Of a stretch of DNA of 64,000 nt, positions 17,480-25,995 are shown one piece after another (positions within the stretch are counted from its first letter, which is position 1; each line of letters begins with the position of its first letter). The position numbers were made by a program, and so were the translations under genes. The notes under the pieces are model-generated. The model had not been told where the DNA came from, did no database searches, and saw only the letters and a program-made list of their open reading frames with translations. This stretch comes from an uncultured Bacteroides sp. (GTDB lineage: Bacteria > Bacteroidota > Bacteroidia > Bacteroidales > Bacteroidaceae): contig CASFGA010000007.1 of NCBI GenBank assembly GCA_949294185.1, positions 186,001 through 250,000 of the forward strand. The letters are read 5' to 3'.

Positions 17480-18192
17480 TCCGCTTCTTTTTCCAATTCC
17501 ATAATGGCAGGCACAAACAAGTAGTCTTCTACCCGGTTGTGCGAATCCAGATCCTCTTCACAACTAAAGATATCAAACAGCGTAGCATTAAGCAAGTTAT
17601 TGTCTCCGCCCGCCGGATAATATTTGATGATAATGTTCTTCAGCTCGGTGAGCTTGGCATTTATCTGGTCATGATGCCGGGCAAAAACGCTTATGTTGTA
17701 TTCTTCCGGACGTTCGCCCCTCAAAAGCTGCTCCACATACGTAAAGACCTTTTCGTTTTCGTATTCCATGTGCTTGCGAACCTCGTTCACATAAGCGTCG
17801 AAGAACTGGATTATCAGAAAAGCGACCTTGTTTTCCGTCGAGCAGTCAATGGCTTCAATCAATTTACGACGGATAGTAGGCAACTGGAAGTCAAGAAAAT
17901 AATGGTGAGCCTGCTTCAAATAGTTCATAAGAGCCGGAACAGAAAGTCCTTTCGGATGATCTTGGATAAGGTTGCTTTCTTCAACCAGGAAGTTCACCAC
18001 AATCAGAAATGTGTTGCAGTCGACATTGTTCATCTCGCACACTTCCTGCACCGACTTGTCACCAAAGCCTAAAGACAGGCCGAAACGGCTCAACACCTGC
18101 AACAAGGCGTAATTCTCACAGATAAGATCACTCATCTTATCCGTAGGCTTGTAAGTTCGGACTGTATTACACATAAGTACGTGATTCTTCAT
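17476..18192 (-). CDS. Hemerythrin-like protein of the RIC/YtfE type
   Basis: Probable di-iron helical-bundle protein. With an ATG start at 18192 it has 238 residues; a GTG at 18204 would add four. The N-terminal part (MSDLICENYALLQVLSRFGLS and VQEVCEMNNVDCNTFL) resembles the ScdA_N/DUF542 segment of RIC proteins, which repair iron-sulfur clusters after nitric oxide or oxidative damage. The rest supplies the histidines of a hemerythrin domain: KQAHHYFLDFQLP, VRKHMEYENEKVF, FARHHDQI and DSHNRVEDYLFVPAI. It is coupled to a LuxR-type gene lacking the phospho-acceptor, which suggests oxygen or NO sensing. That function is inference. Confidence 0.8.
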   Translation of the reverse strand: MKNHVLMCNTVRTYKPTDKMSDLICENYALLQVLSRFGLSLGFGDKSVQEVCEMNNVDCNTFLIVVNFLVEESNLIQDHPKGLSVPALMNYLKQAHHYFLDFQLPTIRRKLIEAIDCSTENKVAFLIIQFFDAYVNEVRKHMEYENEKVFTYVEQLLRGERPEEYNISVFARHHDQINAKLTELKNIIIKYYPAGGDNNLLNATLFDIFSCEEDLDSHNRVEDYLFVPAIMELEKEAE

Positions 18193-18322
18193 TTTTACGA
18201 ACACAAAATAAGAGAAGTATTACCAATTTTACAATCACCATTTATAGGTATATTTCACCTGCCGGAAAACAAAGATAAGAAATGAAATGACAGCAATAAT
18301 TCCGGATAAACAAAAAAATCCC

Positions 18323-18330
18323 TAAATTTG
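18323..18330 (+). promoter_or_regulatory. -7 element for the editing-domain/nuclease operon
   Basis: TAAATTTG matches TAnnTTTG. The expected start near 18337 leaves about 26 bases before the ATG at 18363. Confidence 0.55.
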
Positions 18331-18362
18331 CAGCAAAAGCATACTGACATAACCTTTTATAT

Positions 18363-18824
18363 ATGGACGAACAACTTTCCTTGAACCAGCATAACAAGCA
18401 GGAATATCCTCCCATGCACACATGCGAACATATCGTAAACCGCACAATGGTCAACCTTTTCGGATGCGGAAGGGCTGTATCGGCACACATTGAACGCAAA
18501 AAGAGCAAGCTTGACTTCGCCTTGCCTCAGGCTCCTACGGGTGAAGAGATTGCACGCATCGAAGAAACGGTGAACGAAGTCATAGCCCGGCATCTGGATG
18601 TGACTACCGAATTCATCTCGCAAAAAGATGCAGCCGACCGTTTTGACCTGAAACGGCTGCCAGAAGATGCTTCAGACACGGTGCGCGTTGTCAAGGTAGG
18701 CGACTATGACGAATGTCTCTGCATCGGCCTGCATGTATCCAACACCTCGGAAATCGGGACTTTCAAGATTATCAGCTCCGACTATAACGACGGAATATTC
18801 CGCATGCGATTCAAACTGCTCTGA
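18363..18824 (+). CDS. Stand-alone tRNA-editing-like (SAD/AlaX) domain protein
   Basis: A 153-residue protein resembling the second additional domain that hydrolyses mischarged tRNA in alanyl- and threonyl-tRNA synthetases and in AlaX. The two zinc motifs are both there: HTCEH (residues 20-24, HxxxH) and CIGLHVSNTSEIGTFKIIS, which aligns with the CGGTHV-NTGEIG-FKI signature (CxxxH). No synthetase domain is attached. It may remove Ser or Gly from tRNA-Ala, but the GG of CGGTH is changed to IG, so activity needs testing. The next gene begins two bases after its stop. Confidence 0.75.
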   Translation: MDEQLSLNQHNKQEYPPMHTCEHIVNRTMVNLFGCGRAVSAHIERKKSKLDFALPQAPTGEEIARIEETVNEVIARHLDVTTEFISQKDAADRFDLKRLPEDASDTVRVVKVGDYDECLCIGLHVSNTSEIGTFKIISSDYNDGIFRMRFKLL

Positions 18825-18826
18825 CC

Positions 18827-19765
18827 ATGCCTGCACAAAAAAGGAGAAAACAAGGCGGAAGCCTGAAAGGTTTCATCATTCTGACACTGATTGTTGCCGG
18901 AAGCATCTGCCTGTACCAACAGCAGACGCATATCCAGCAGCCGTCGCAAACAGAGCAGCCGGAGAAAAGGACAGAGAAAGCCACCGGAAACATAAAGGCG
19001 CAATCTCCGGAAGCTTCTGTCAAAAAAAATTTTTCTTCAGCATCTGCCGAAAAGAAGCCTATAACCCAATCGTCGGAAGCTTTAGAGATACCTGTCACAT
19101 TGTCCAGACGCGACGAACAGATACTGAAACGAACCGGATACACCGTTTCCTACAACGCTTATTACAAAACGCCCAACTGGGTGGGATGGGAGCTGACGAG
19201 GAAGGAAACGAAAGGGAAGAATGTCCGCATCAACCGATTTTCTCCCGACCCGGACTTGCCTGAGCCACGGGTTGAACATGCCGACTACACTCATTCAGGC
19301 TATGATCGCGGCCACATGGCTCCGGCAGCCGACATGAAATGGAGTCAAAAAGCGATGGCGGAATCTTTTTACATGAGCAACGTATGCCCGCAAAACCAGA
19401 AACTGAACCGGGATGACTGGAATGATCTGGAGGAAACATGCCGTCAATGGGCAAAAAAGTTCGGAGCGGTCTATATCACCTGTGGGCCGATATACGACAG
19501 CAAACGCCCCAAGCGTATCGGGAAGCATCAGGTGGCCGTTCCCGACCGCTTTTTTAAGGTCATACTAATCAACAGACAAACGAATCCCGTAGCGATGGGG
19601 TTTGTCTTTCCCAACAAGGCGCACCATCAAAAGCTGGAAAGATATATGGTCAGTGTCGATTCGGTAGAGAAAATAACGGGAATGGACTTTTTTTCCAAAC
19701 TGCCGGACAAGGTGGAAGACAAGATAGAGTCGGTCATCCCTCCCCTGCCCTCAGCGGCCGACTGA
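18827..19765 (+). CDS. Membrane-anchored DNA/RNA non-specific endonuclease (NUC1 family)
   Basis: Extracytoplasmic sugar-non-specific nuclease of the beta-beta-alpha-metal type. The 312 residues start with a basic tip and one membrane helix (about 14-30), then a low-complexity Q/E/K/S linker to about 85, then the NUC1 domain. The active-site motif is DRGHMAPAAD with H163, followed by the metal-binding asparagine region NQKLNRDDWNDLEE. Anchoring in the inner membrane with the enzyme in the periplasm is predicted. It is probably co-transcribed with the editing-domain gene, with no obvious functional link. Its last 15 bases overlap the convergent flavodoxin/ferredoxin gene. Confidence 0.92.
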   Translation: MPAQKRRKQGGSLKGFIILTLIVAGSICLYQQQTHIQQPSQTEQPEKRTEKATGNIKAQSPEASVKKNFSSASAEKKPITQSSEALEIPVTLSRRDEQILKRTGYTVSYNAYYKTPNWVGWELTRKETKGKNVRINRFSPDPDLPEPRVEHADYTHSGYDRGHMAPAADMKWSQKAMAESFYMSNVCPQNQKLNRDDWNDLEETCRQWAKKFGAVYITCGPIYDSKRPKRIGKHQVAVPDRFFKVILINRQTNPVAMGFVFPNKAHHQKLERYMVSVDSVEKITGMDFFSKLPDKVEDKIESVIPPLPSAAD

Positions 19766-20518
19766 CTTATTGCGGAAAAAATACTGTCCCTTTTTAGCAG
19801 TCTTCCGCCCATAAGCCACTGCATGCCTGGGACAATGATGGTAACAGGCCAGACACATCGTACAGTCATTCCCCCACGAAGGTCTGCCGGAAAGCATCCG
19901 AATGTTATGCACCGGACAGACTTTCTCACATTCTCCGCACGATATGCAGGCATCCGTGGCATGAAATGCCTTGGCAGACATCAGATAACGAACGAACAAA
20001 GGACGGACAACATAAGTCTTCAGCCACGGCATCCTGCCTTCTTTACAGTCAAATCCATGCTTCTTCCAAAACACTCTCTCCTCTATTAATGTCAGACGTT
20101 CTTTTGCCTTCTCGCATTTCACCTTTTCCACGTTCAAGGCATCCACATCAAAGCCAGGCAGACAGACATACGTATTCGGCATCACAACCGAAAAACCGGC
20201 ATCACAATGCCATCCCCGTCCGGATACGGCACGGCAAAACAAATCTTCCGTCTTGCCTGTATCATCTCCACACGTACAGACAAAATACACATAATCAGGA
20301 ACAGCCGACAATTTGAGCAGTGAAATGCAACGCAAGACTATTTCCGGAGGCCCCCAGGCATGGACAGGAAAAACAAACCCCAAGGCTTCCCCCCTTTTCA
20401 GTTCATATACATCCGAAAAAAGAAGCTTGGACAAATCATAGATACGCTCATTGGAAACGGATGCCAACTGCTGTGCCACCCATCGGGAATTGCCTGTGCC
20501 GGAAAAATAAAGAATCAT
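19751..20518 (-). CDS. EFR1-type flavodoxin/ferredoxin fusion protein
   Basis: Redox protein of 255 residues. The N-terminus is a flavodoxin-like fold (MILYFSGTGNSRWVAQQLA, FMN phosphate loop SGTGNS) and the C-terminus is a 2[4Fe-4S] ferredoxin with CISCGECEKVCPVHNI and CTMCLACYHHCPRHAV. The arrangement matches the EFR1 family of uncharacterised electron carriers found in anaerobes. No own promoter is evident close to 20518; the 6S-like RNA locus lies directly upstream on the same strand, so read-through is possible. It overlaps the convergent nuclease gene by 15 bases. Confidence 0.9.
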   Translation of the reverse strand: MILYFSGTGNSRWVAQQLASVSNERIYDLSKLLFSDVYELKRGEALGFVFPVHAWGPPEIVLRCISLLKLSAVPDYVYFVCTCGDDTGKTEDLFCRAVSGRGWHCDAGFSVVMPNTYVCLPGFDVDALNVEKVKCEKAKERLTLIEERVFWKKHGFDCKEGRMPWLKTYVVRPLFVRYLMSAKAFHATDACISCGECEKVCPVHNIRMLSGRPSWGNDCTMCLACYHHCPRHAVAYGRKTAKKGQYFFRNKSVGR

Positions 20519-20529
20519 GATTATCTTAT

Positions 20530-20720
20530 AAACAAAGGAGAAGCCGTACCCGAGGCGTGACGAAACTCCGAATGACAGGTTTTGAGTGCTCTCTCCCTTT
20601 GTAATCCACCGGCATAAATGCTACCCGAAGGCGTGGCCCGCCATTGGAAGAAGAAGCTTGTCTCGGTATTTCTTTTAATTTGATGAGTTTCCCGATTCTG
20701 CAAGTACGGCTTCATTTTTT
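20530..20720 (-). ncRNA. Bacteroidales-1 / 6S-like regulatory RNA
   Basis: A rod-shaped RNA with its own consensus promoter. Helices (plus coordinates): a perfect 10-bp closing stem 20704-20713 with 20540-20549; 20685-20691 with 20562-20568; 20659-20666 with 20568-20577 (TGTC/GACA and TCGG/CCGA with an AU bulge; 20568 can pair in either helix); a terminal arm 20633-20636 with 20606-20609; and a GCAT/ATGC hairpin at 20612-20621. The Bacteroidales-1 motif is described as downstream of the L20 gene with a Bacteroidetes promoter, exactly this setting, and is thought to be the 6S RNA of the order, which binds RNA polymerase. I recognised it by position, promoter and structure, not by alignment. 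The 64-codon ORF here is spurious. Confidence 0.78.
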
Positions 20721-20726
20721 GTATTA

Positions 20727-20757
20727 CAAATATACAACTAATATTTGAGAGTACAAA
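20727..20757 (-). promoter_or_regulatory. Consensus promoter of the 6S-like RNA
   Basis: Minus strand TTTG at 20754-20757, 19 bases, TATATTTG at 20727-20734: both elements match in full. The predicted start is about 20720, six bases before the closing stem of the RNA. Confidence 0.85.
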
Positions 20758-20799
20758 GCAAAAGAGAGAAAAATAGAAGAAAAAGGGGGATGAAGAGTG

Positions 20800-20841
20800 G
20801 CAAAAGAAAAAGGGCGTATATAAAAAACCTATACGCCCTTT
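20800..20841 (-). terminator. Intrinsic terminator of thrS-infC-rpmI-rplT
   Basis: AAAGGGCGTATA at 20809-20820 pairs perfectly with TATACGCCCTTT at 20830-20841 (12 bp, 9-base loop). The minus strand then reads TTTTTCTTTT. It lies 29 bases after the rplT stop and just ahead of the 6S-like promoter. Confidence 0.9.
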
Positions 20842-20869
20842 GAAAAACCTAATGTGACCGCTTGGTCTG

Positions 20870-21220
20870 TCAAGCGTTCTTTACCTTATCCACAACAGCC
20901 TTGAATGCTTCCGGATGATTCATCGCCAAATCGGCCAACACCTTGCGGTTGATTTCGATTCCGGCCTTATGCAAAGCACCCATCAGCTTAGAGTAAGACA
21001 TACCTTCCAAACGGGCAGCCGCATTGATACGCTGAATCCACAAAGCACGGAAGTTACGCTTTTTGTTCTTACGGTCACGATATGCATAAGTAAGACCTTT
21101 CTCCCAAGTATTTTTGGCAACGGTCCAAACATTCTTTCTTGCACCAAAGTAACCTCTGGTCAACTTTAAAATTTTCTTTCTTTTTGCTCTTGAAGCAACA
21201 TGATTTACTGATCTTGGCAT
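20870..21220 (-). CDS. rplT: 50S ribosomal protein L20
   Basis: Early-assembly protein of the large ribosomal subunit that binds 23S rRNA. The 116-residue length, the start [20 protein letters not shown], and [27 protein letters not shown] are diagnostic. It is the last gene of the thrS-infC-rpmI-rplT operon, followed by a strong terminator. Confidence 0.98.
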   Translation of the reverse strand: MPRSVNHVASRAKRKKILKLTRGYFGARKNVWTVAKNTWEKGLTYAYRDRKNKKRNFRALWIQRINAAARLEGMSYSKLMGALHKAGIEINRKVLADLAMNHPEAFKAVVDKVKNA

Positions 21221-21328
21221 AGTTTTAATTCCTTTTTGAATGATAGCGCCGATATTTCACAACCGGACTTGAGGCTAATACATTCGGTTAATAATTTAAA
21301 GATGATACTCTGTACGCTTTTAAGAAGA

Positions 21329-21526
21329 TTATCTCATGCACAAAAGTTCTTTAACCTGCTTCAGGTTGGCGCTATCCACCAACGTACTGTGGCAAAGGTT
21401 TCTTTTCTGCTTCTTTGTCTTCTTAGTCAAAATGTGACTGTGAAAAGCATGCTTTCTTTTAATTTTACCCGTTCCGGTAAGAACAAATCTTTTTTTAGCA
21501 CCGGAGTTAGTCTTAATCTTTGGCAT
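21329..21526 (-). CDS. rpmI: 50S ribosomal protein L35
   Basis: A small basic ribosomal protein of 65 residues, [20 protein letters not shown] at the start and [20 protein letters not shown] in the middle. It lies between infC and rplT, as in most bacteria. Confidence 0.98.
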   Translation of the reverse strand: MPKIKTNSGAKKRFVLTGTGKIKRKHAFHSHILTKKTKKQKRNLCHSTLVDSANLKQVKELLCMR

Positions 21527-21581
21527 CTTGTTTAATTTTTAATTATTATTATTAATATGGCAACGCACTATACCGGGCGCG

Positions 21582-22172
21582 TTACTCATTTTTCTCATTC
21601 TTGGCTTCGCTTTTCGGCGCTTCCGGCTTTACAGCCTTTTTGGGAGTTCCCGGTTTCTTGGGCGACAATGAAATAGTCATGCGCTTTCCTTCCAGAAGAG
21701 GCATCTGTTCCACTTTTGCATAATCCTCCAGGTCATTGGCAAAACGGAGCAGCAAGACTTCGCCCTGTTCTTTAAACAGAATGGAGCGTCCCTTAAAGAA
21801 CACATAGGCTTTTACCTTATCACCATCCTGCAAGAAACCGATAGCATGCTTCAGCTTGAAGTTATAATCATGCTCGTCTGTCTGCGGTCCGAAACGGATT
21901 TCCTTCACATTTACCTTAACCTGCTTGGCCTTCTGCTCCTTCGCACGCTTCTTTAGCTGATAAAGAAATTTAGAATAATCTATAATTCTACAAACTGGAG
22001 GAACAGCATTGGGTGAAATTTCAACCAAGTCAGCATCATGCTCTTCTGCCATCTTCAAGGCCTGAGCTATCGGATATACCGCTGATTCAATATTATCTCC
22101 CACAATACGGACTTCTTTGGCGCGAATCTGTTCATTGACTCTGTGTTGCCCTTTTAAACTGTCATTCTTCAT
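21582..22172 (-). CDS. infC: Translation initiation factor IF-3
   Basis: Binds the 30S subunit and checks start-codon and initiator-tRNA pairing. The 196 residues include the N-domain ([17 protein letters not shown]), the linker [21 protein letters not shown], and the C-domain ([34 protein letters not shown]). A short lysine/alanine-rich tail after residue 175 is common in the phylum. The start is an ATG, not the AUU used by the E. coli gene. Confidence 0.98.
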   Translation of the reverse strand: MKNDSLKGQHRVNEQIRAKEVRIVGDNIESAVYPIAQALKMAEEHDADLVEISPNAVPPVCRIIDYSKFLYQLKKRAKEQKAKQVKVNVKEIRFGPQTDEHDYNFKLKHAIGFLQDGDKVKAYVFFKGRSILFKEQGEVLLLRFANDLEDYAKVEQMPLLEGKRMTISLSPKKPGTPKKAVKPEAPKSEAKNEKNE

Positions 22173-22274
22173 TAAAATCTTTTTCTTCCTTTGTTTGTTT
22201 TAGAATTATAAAATTATTTCTTAACCAATCCGTCTGCAAGAGGCTGCAATCATCCCTTGCAAACGGCGGCAAAG

Positions 22275-24218
22275 TTACCATTTATTTATCATATTATGAA
22301 CTTCTTCCGTAATATTTTTTGCGAAATCTTCGATTTTCATGCAGCCTTGGTCTCCTTCTCCCTGCTTACGGACAGATATTTCGCCGTTTTCGGCTTCTTT
22401 TTCGCCCACAATCAACAGATAAGGAATGTGCTTCATCTCGTTGTCACGGATTTTACGCCCAATCTTCTCGTTGCGATCGTCTACAAAAGCACGGATGTCG
22501 CTCTTGCGCAATTCTTCACGCACATGGTTCGCATAATCGTTGAACTTTTCTGAAATCGGCAGGATGACGGCCTGATCGGGAGTGAGCCACAACGGGAATC
22601 TGCCGGCAGTGTGCTCTATCAGCACGGCAACGAAGCGTTCCATCGAACCGAAAGGAGCGCGGTGAATCATTACCGGGCGATGCTTCTGGTTGTCCGAGCC
22701 CATATATTCCAACTGAAAGCGCTCCGGCAGATTATAATCCACCTGAATCGTGCCTAACTGCCACCGGCGGCCGATTGCGTCCTTCACCATAAAGTCGAGC
22801 TTCGGTCCGTAGAATGCGGCTTCGCCGTATTCCACCTTTGCCTTCAGGCCCTTTTCCTCACAAGCTTCGACAATAGCCTGCTCTGCCTTCTCCCAATTCT
22901 CGTCGCTTCCGATATATTTCTCGCGGTTCACCTTGTCACGCAGCGAAATCTGCGCTTCAAAGTTTTCCAGTCCCATTGCACGGAACACTATAGATATAAT
23001 GTCCATCACACGCAAGAACTCATCCTTCACCTGATCCGGACGGCAGAAAATATGAGCGTCATCCTGTGTGAAGCTGCGCACACGGGTCAGTCCGTGCAGC
23101 TCGCCGCTCTGCTCGTAACGGCATACCGTACCAAACTCAGCGATGCGCAGAGGAAGATCGCGGTATGAGCGCGGAGAATTCTTGTAAATCATGCAGTGAT
23201 GCGGACAGTTCATCGGCTTCAGGAAATATTCCTCCCCTTCTTCCGGAGTATGGATAGGCTGGAAAGAATCTTTTCCATATTTTGCATAATGGCCCGAAGT
23301 CACATACAGCAGCTTGTTTCCGATAGGCGGACACATCACTTCCTGATAGTCATACCGAGCCTGGATGCGGCGGAGGAAGTCCTGCAGACGGATGCGCAGT
23401 GCGGTTCCCTTCGGAAGCCACATCGGCAAGCCCTTTCCTACCGTATCCGAGAACATGAACAAATCCATTTCCTTCCCTATCTTGCGATGGTCGCGCTTCT
23501 TGGCTTCCTCGAGCATGGCAAGATATTCGTCCAACATCTTCTTTTTCGGGAAAGTTATGCCATAGATACGGGTCATCTGCTTACGGTCTTCATGGCCTCT
23601 CCAATAGGCCCCGGCTACCGACAGGAGCTTGATAGCCTTGATCGGGGCCGTGGACAGCAGATGCGGGCCACGGCACAAGTCGGTGAAAGCACCCTGTGTA
23701 TACGTGGTGATATGCCCGTCCTCCAACTCAGAAATCAGCTCACACTTATAGGTTTCGCCGCGCTCGCCGAACATCTTCAAGGCATCTTCCTTCGCAATGC
23801 TCTGGCGCACCAACGTTTCCTTCTTCGCCGCCAGTTCCACCATCTTCTGCTCAATGACCGGAAGGTCGCTCTCTTTTATCACAGCATCATTGCCCGGATC
23901 CACATCATAATAGAATCCGTTTTCGATGGCCGGACCGATTCCGAACTGGATGCCCGGATAAAGTTCCTGCAAAGCTTCGGCCAACAAGTGGGCACTGGTA
24001 TGCCAAAAGGCGTGCTTGCCCTGCTCGTCTTCCCATTTATAGAGAACAAAATTTGCATCTTCAGCAATAGGACGGTTCAAATCGACCGTTTCGCCGTTTA
24101 CACCGCAGGCCAAAACCTCTTGTGCCAGACGAGAACTGATGCTTTCTGCTATCTGCAGACCGGTAACTCCTTCGTTATACTCACGAACAGAGCCATCAGG
24201 AAAAGTTATCTTAATCAT
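22275..24218 (-). CDS. thrS: Threonyl-tRNA synthetase
   Basis: Charges tRNA-Thr with threonine. With the start at 24218 it has 647 residues: an N-terminal TGS domain ([20 protein letters not shown]), an editing SAD domain with [11 protein letters not shown], the class II core with zinc-site region [10 protein letters not shown] and motif 2 [20 protein letters not shown], and a C-terminal anticodon-binding domain ([13 protein letters not shown]). The frame is open to 24266, but a TAnnTTTG element at 24248-24255 lies in that extension. It is the first gene of the IF-3/L35/L20 operon. Confidence 0.98.
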   Translation of the reverse strand: MIKITFPDGSVREYNEGVTGLQIAESISSRLAQEVLACGVNGETVDLNRPIAEDANFVLYKWEDEQGKHAFWHTSAHLLAEALQELYPGIQFGIGPAIENGFYYDVDPGNDAVIKESDLPVIEQKMVELAAKKETLVRQSIAKEDALKMFGERGETYKCELISELEDGHITTYTQGAFTDLCRGPHLLSTAPIKAIKLLSVAGAYWRGHEDRKQMTRIYGITFPKKKMLDEYLAMLEEAKKRDHRKIGKEMDLFMFSDTVGKGLPMWLPKGTALRIRLQDFLRRIQARYDYQEVMCPPIGNKLLYVTSGHYAKYGKDSFQPIHTPEEGEEYFLKPMNCPHHCMIYKNSPRSYRDLPLRIAEFGTVCRYEQSGELHGLTRVRSFTQDDAHIFCRPDQVKDEFLRVMDIISIVFRAMGLENFEAQISLRDKVNREKYIGSDENWEKAEQAIVEACEEKGLKAKVEYGEAAFYGPKLDFMVKDAIGRRWQLGTIQVDYNLPERFQLEYMGSDNQKHRPVMIHRAPFGSMERFVAVLIEHTAGRFPLWLTPDQAVILPISEKFNDYANHVREELRKSDIRAFVDDRNEKIGRKIRDNEMKHIPYLLIVGEKEAENGEISVRKQGEGDQGCMKIEDFAKNITEEVHNMINKW

Positions 24219-24584
24219 ATCTTGTTTGTTATTTGTTCTTTGAGTCGCAAAAATAAGTAATTTCATGCAGAATGAAGCAGGATAAATAAAAAAGTTTCAA
24301 ATGTCCCCGCTTTTTTGCCCGGACTTGCTTCCCCTTAACAACCGCCACCGTAAAGACAAGATTCGATAATCTGAAAAAAGTATAAGGGCAAACATCCCAA
24401 AGTGTCTTATCAAAAAAACGGGAACACAGCATCCCGCAACGGTTTGCTTATATGCATCCGTAAGGCTTGCCAATGACTCTGAACGTTAATAATTTATAAA
24501 AACAGGGAGAAGTGAATCGGAATCATTATTTTTCACATACTTTAAAAAAAACAACATATTACTAATCCATTAATTTTAAAAGCC
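24219..24584. other. Divergent intergenic region thrS / BACON lipoprotein
   Basis: Besides the thrS promoter, this 366-base gap contains a small hairpin (CGGGA/TCCCG, 24419-24436) followed on the minus strand by seven T. No minus-strand transcript is evident for it to terminate. I could not find a good -7 element for the plus-strand lipoprotein gene, and I see no small gene. Confidence 0.5.
24248..24255 (-). promoter_or_regulatory. -7 element for the thrS operon
   Basis: Minus strand TATTTTTG matches TAnnTTTG and predicts a start near 24241, about 23 bases before the thrS ATG. No clear -33 TTTG is seen. Confidence 0.55.
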
Positions 24585-25928
24585 ATGAAACGTTTTAAGT
24601 TCTTTCAAACAGTCGCACTGCTGCTTTGCACGGCGAGCATCACACTGATCGCCTGCTGCGACGACAACGAACCTCCGGGAAACGACAATCCCCCTCCTGT
24701 CATCCAATTAGCCGATGAAAGTCTGCAACAGCAAAGCTTCGCGCCCGACAAGTTGACCGGAAGTTTTTCTTTCGAGGCCACGGCAGCATGGACGGCCACC
24801 GTTGTAGAAACCACCGGACGAAGCGAACAGTCCACAGGGCCAGAATGGATTACGCTCAGCCAATACAGCGGCGAAGCGGGTGAACAGACCATCACCATCA
24901 CGCTCACGCCCAACGATACCGGCAACGAACGCTCGGCAGACATCATCATTGTATCCGAAGGACAGGAGCTGCGCATCTCCGTGACACAGGCAGGCACGGC
25001 CGATGACGGTCAGGACGAGGAGGAAGAAATAATCGCGGACACGGGGGAATGGGACTGGGTAGAATATACCGTGCTCAACATAATGGATGACGGTACCGAC
25101 CACAACATTACAGGCCACTATTACCTGTTTTTCAAAGAGCCGGGATATTTTCTCCCGGGAACAGCCCGCGGTGAAACACCTCGCTTGAAAGATATAGGCG
25201 CGATATCGTGGAAAGAGTTCAGCATCATGCCCGAACCGGAAGTAAACTATTCCGACGGTTGGTCACTCGAACTGATACCCTGCATCAAGGGGCACGGCTA
25301 TTTTGCAGCCTTAAATGATATCGATCTTCAAGGCACCGGTCTCCAACAGTCTGTACGATTCTGGGTGGAAGACTATATCATGCAGGGCGATGAAATAGTG
25401 GGAGCGAAGCTGCGCTGCACCCAAGAAAGATTTCCCCGCCTGCTTTTTGCGGAAAAAGACGGAACTTCATACGATTTCAGCGGATCTTATAGCCTTATTC
25501 TTTTCGAAAAGCCACAATCAATCATAGGAAAATGGAGAGACATCAAATTATTCAATGGATTTACCTTTATCATGGATGCAGGAGAAATGGAATATGATGA
25601 ATGGCAAGACATCATGCAAAAAGAAAGTGATTACCAAGAATCAGGAATACCCGCCTTTAACGAAACAGACTGGTCATACAATACAGAAGTCACCTGCGTG
25701 AAAGGACACGGCTACTACATCCGTTGTGTCGAATACGACAAGGAAACCGGTGAAGTCCATGACCTAAACCCAGCAGACGGCTTTTATGTGCGCGACTATC
25801 TTACAGAAAACGGAAAAATTGTCGGTTTGATTCTGGACTACAATTACGACGACCAACTGGTGTTCGTTGATGGGTATTGGGAAGATTATCCAATATGGCC
25901 AGATTTCCCCGATACACCTCATTTCTAA
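24585..25928 (+). CDS. BACON-domain lipoprotein with a duplicated C-terminal module
   Basis: Predicted surface or periplasmic lipoprotein of 447 residues. The signal peptide ends in the lipobox LIAC (C24). Residues about 40-135 form a BACON-type Ig fold (WITLSQYSGEAGEQTITITL, RISVTQAG), a module in Bacteroidetes proteins that often binds glycans or mucin. An acidic hinge (DGQDEEEE) follows. The rest contains two similar units: CIKGHGYFAALND with WVEDYIMQGDEIVGAKL, and CVKGHGYYIRCVE with YVRDYLTENGKIVGLIL. I do not recognise the repeated module with certainty. The gene is monocistronic, with no SusC/SusD pair nearby. Confidence 0.8.
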   Translation: MKRFKFFQTVALLLCTASITLIACCDDNEPPGNDNPPPVIQLADESLQQQSFAPDKLTGSFSFEATAAWTATVVETTGRSEQSTGPEWITLSQYSGEAGEQTITITLTPNDTGNERSADIIIVSEGQELRISVTQAGTADDGQDEEEEIIADTGEWDWVEYTVLNIMDDGTDHNITGHYYLFFKEPGYFLPGTARGETPRLKDIGAISWKEFSIMPEPEVNYSDGWSLELIPCIKGHGYFAALNDIDLQGTGLQQSVRFWVEDYIMQGDEIVGAKLRCTQERFPRLLFAEKDGTSYDFSGSYSLILFEKPQSIIGKWRDIKLFNGFTFIMDAGEMEYDEWQDIMQKESDYQESGIPAFNETDWSYNTEVTCVKGHGYYIRCVEYDKETGEVHDLNPADGFYVRDYLTENGKIVGLILDYNYDDQLVFVDGYWEDYPIWPDFPDTPHF

Positions 25929-25948
25929 CATACAGTAAAACCACAGAC

Positions 25949-25975
25949 AAAAAAGGGGCAAGAAATTCTTGCCCC
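25949..25975 (-). terminator. Intrinsic terminator of purT
   Basis: GGGGCAAGAA at 25955-25964 and TTCTTGCCCC at 25966-25975 pair perfectly. Six T follow on the minus strand (25949-25954). It lies 20 bases beyond the purT stop and may also slow plus-strand transcription from the BACON gene. Confidence 0.85.
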
Positions 25976-25995
25976 TCCCAATCTGTATAGCGGAA

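Noticed and set aside
17476..18204. GTG start for the hemerythrin-like gene
   Set aside because: An ATG lies four codons in, and GTG starts are rare in this group.
20521..20715. 64-codon minus-strand ORF starting a few bases after a perfect promoter
   Set aside because: The DNA folds into the 6S-like RNA and the peptide has no domain or sensible composition; the promoter serves the RNA.
20530..20720. Riboswitch leader for the flavodoxin/ferredoxin gene
   Set aside because: I looked for cobalamin, TPP, FMN and SAM core motifs and saw none; the rod structure and the place after rplT fit the 6S-like RNA better.
23196..24260. 354-codon ORF on the plus strand opposite thrS
   Set aside because: It is a shadow of a certain gene, with no recognisable domain.
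24412..24436. Minus-strand terminator-like hairpin upstream of the BACON gene
   Set aside because: The stem is only five base pairs and no minus-strand transcript or promoter was found for it to end.
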